14,420 nucleotides of DNA, from contig CALCYA010000102.1 of NCBI GenBank assembly GCA_937906165.1, positions 1 through 14,420 of the forward strand, read 5' to 3'. This DNA comes from an uncultured Bacteroidales bacterium (GTDB lineage Bacteria; Bacteroidota; Bacteroidia; Bacteroidales; Bacteroidaceae). Shown here one piece after another: positions 14,171 to 14,420 of this stretch (within the stretch, counting starts at the first letter, position 1; each line of letters opens with the position of its first letter). The translations under genes were made by a program, and so were the position numbers. The notes beneath the pieces are model-generated. The model made no database searches. It had not been told where the DNA came from and worked only from the letters and a program-made list of their open reading frames with translations.

Positions 14171-14420
14171 GTAAATCAAAAGTTTTATTCACTCTTTTTT
14201 CTACCATTTTTTCTTTGTCTTTTTGGTGGGAGTTGGCTTTTCAGCAGAGTATGGTGATTCGGAATTGGCTTCGCTTCTCTCGCCCATCCCTTTTAGGGAT
14301 TCCTTTGCAAGAAACAAGAACGCTGTCGCGTTTCTGCTGATTTTCATTTTGCGTCAGCCGGTAAAGGCTCAACGTAAAAAGTTGAGGGGTACAAAATAAA
14401 TGTTTATTTTTGCTGTCAAC
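14171..14420. other. Gene-free right edge with small dyads
   Basis: No coding sequence is supported from the DUF4494 promoter to the end of the window. The region contains T-rich tracts (about 14190-14230), a dyad ATCCC (14286-14290) with GGGAT (14296-14300), a dyad GAAAC (14311-14315) with GTTTC (14330-14334), and CTCAAC (14368-14373) with GTTGAG (14381-14386). The right edge holds a promoter reading out of the window. The motif TTGAGGGGTACAAAA at 14382-14396 resembles GTGAGGGGTATAAAA at 203-217 after the hairpin unit on the left. Confidence 0.6.
14381..14412 (+). promoter_or_regulatory. Bacteroides-type promoter reading rightward out of the window
   Basis: TATTTTTG at 14405-14412 matches TAnnTTTG exactly, and GTTG at 14381-14384 stands 20 bases upstream as the -33 element, the normal spacing. 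The GTTG lies within the right arm of the CTCAAC/GTTGAG dyad (14368-14386), so a protein bound to that dyad would compete with sigma. The gene served lies beyond the window. Confidence 0.6.

Noticed and set aside
14137..14340. Plus-strand open frame of 67 codons at the right edge
   Set aside because: It starts inside the promoter region of the minus-strand operon, crosses T-rich tracts and dyads, and its translation resembles no protein.

Overview
The window looks like a chromosomal segment from a member of the order Bacteroidales. The evidence is two BspA-type leucine-rich-repeat proteins, an ECF sigma factor with a one-pass anti-sigma factor and a DUF4252-like protein, a DUF4494-type protein, start regions with little Shine-Dalgarno signal, and promoter elements of the Bacteroides form TAnnTTTG. 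I cannot name the genus. I see no tRNA, rRNA, CRISPR array or insertion sequence.

Left part, 1-7200. A gene-free stretch of about 400 bases holds a palindromic repeat-like unit between imperfect direct repeats, plus a separate GC-rich dyad. Seven co-oriented genes follow with gaps of 4 to 27 bases: an exported protein of unknown function (405), two tandem paralogous BspA-like proteins (1242, 2952), an ECF sigma factor (4653), its probable anti-sigma factor (5152), a DUF4252-like exported protein (6049) and a small exported protein (6591). A strong hairpin terminator at 7153-7198 closes the group. I read it as one operon in which a sigma/anti-sigma pair is co-transcribed with the cell-envelope proteins it may control.

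Middle part, 7200-13011. A new promoter precedes a very long sensor protein (7288-11550), an overlapping or adjacent response regulator (11571) and a six-helix membrane protein (12286). The sensor is the most notable item in the window. It is two paralogous kinase halves in one chain that have decayed in opposite ways: the first half keeps a complete ATPase domain but lacks the usual phospho-acceptor histidine, and the second keeps an H-box histidine but has lost the ATPase motifs. A stretch resembling a signal peptide lies at the junction.

Right part, 13012-14420, minus strand. A DUF4494-type gene overlaps yggS (PLP homeostasis protein) by 11 bases, behind a good Bacteroides-type promoter. 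The yggS stop codon abuts the stop codon of the convergent membrane-protein gene with no bases between. The last 300 bases hold small dyads and a promoter that fires rightward out of the window.
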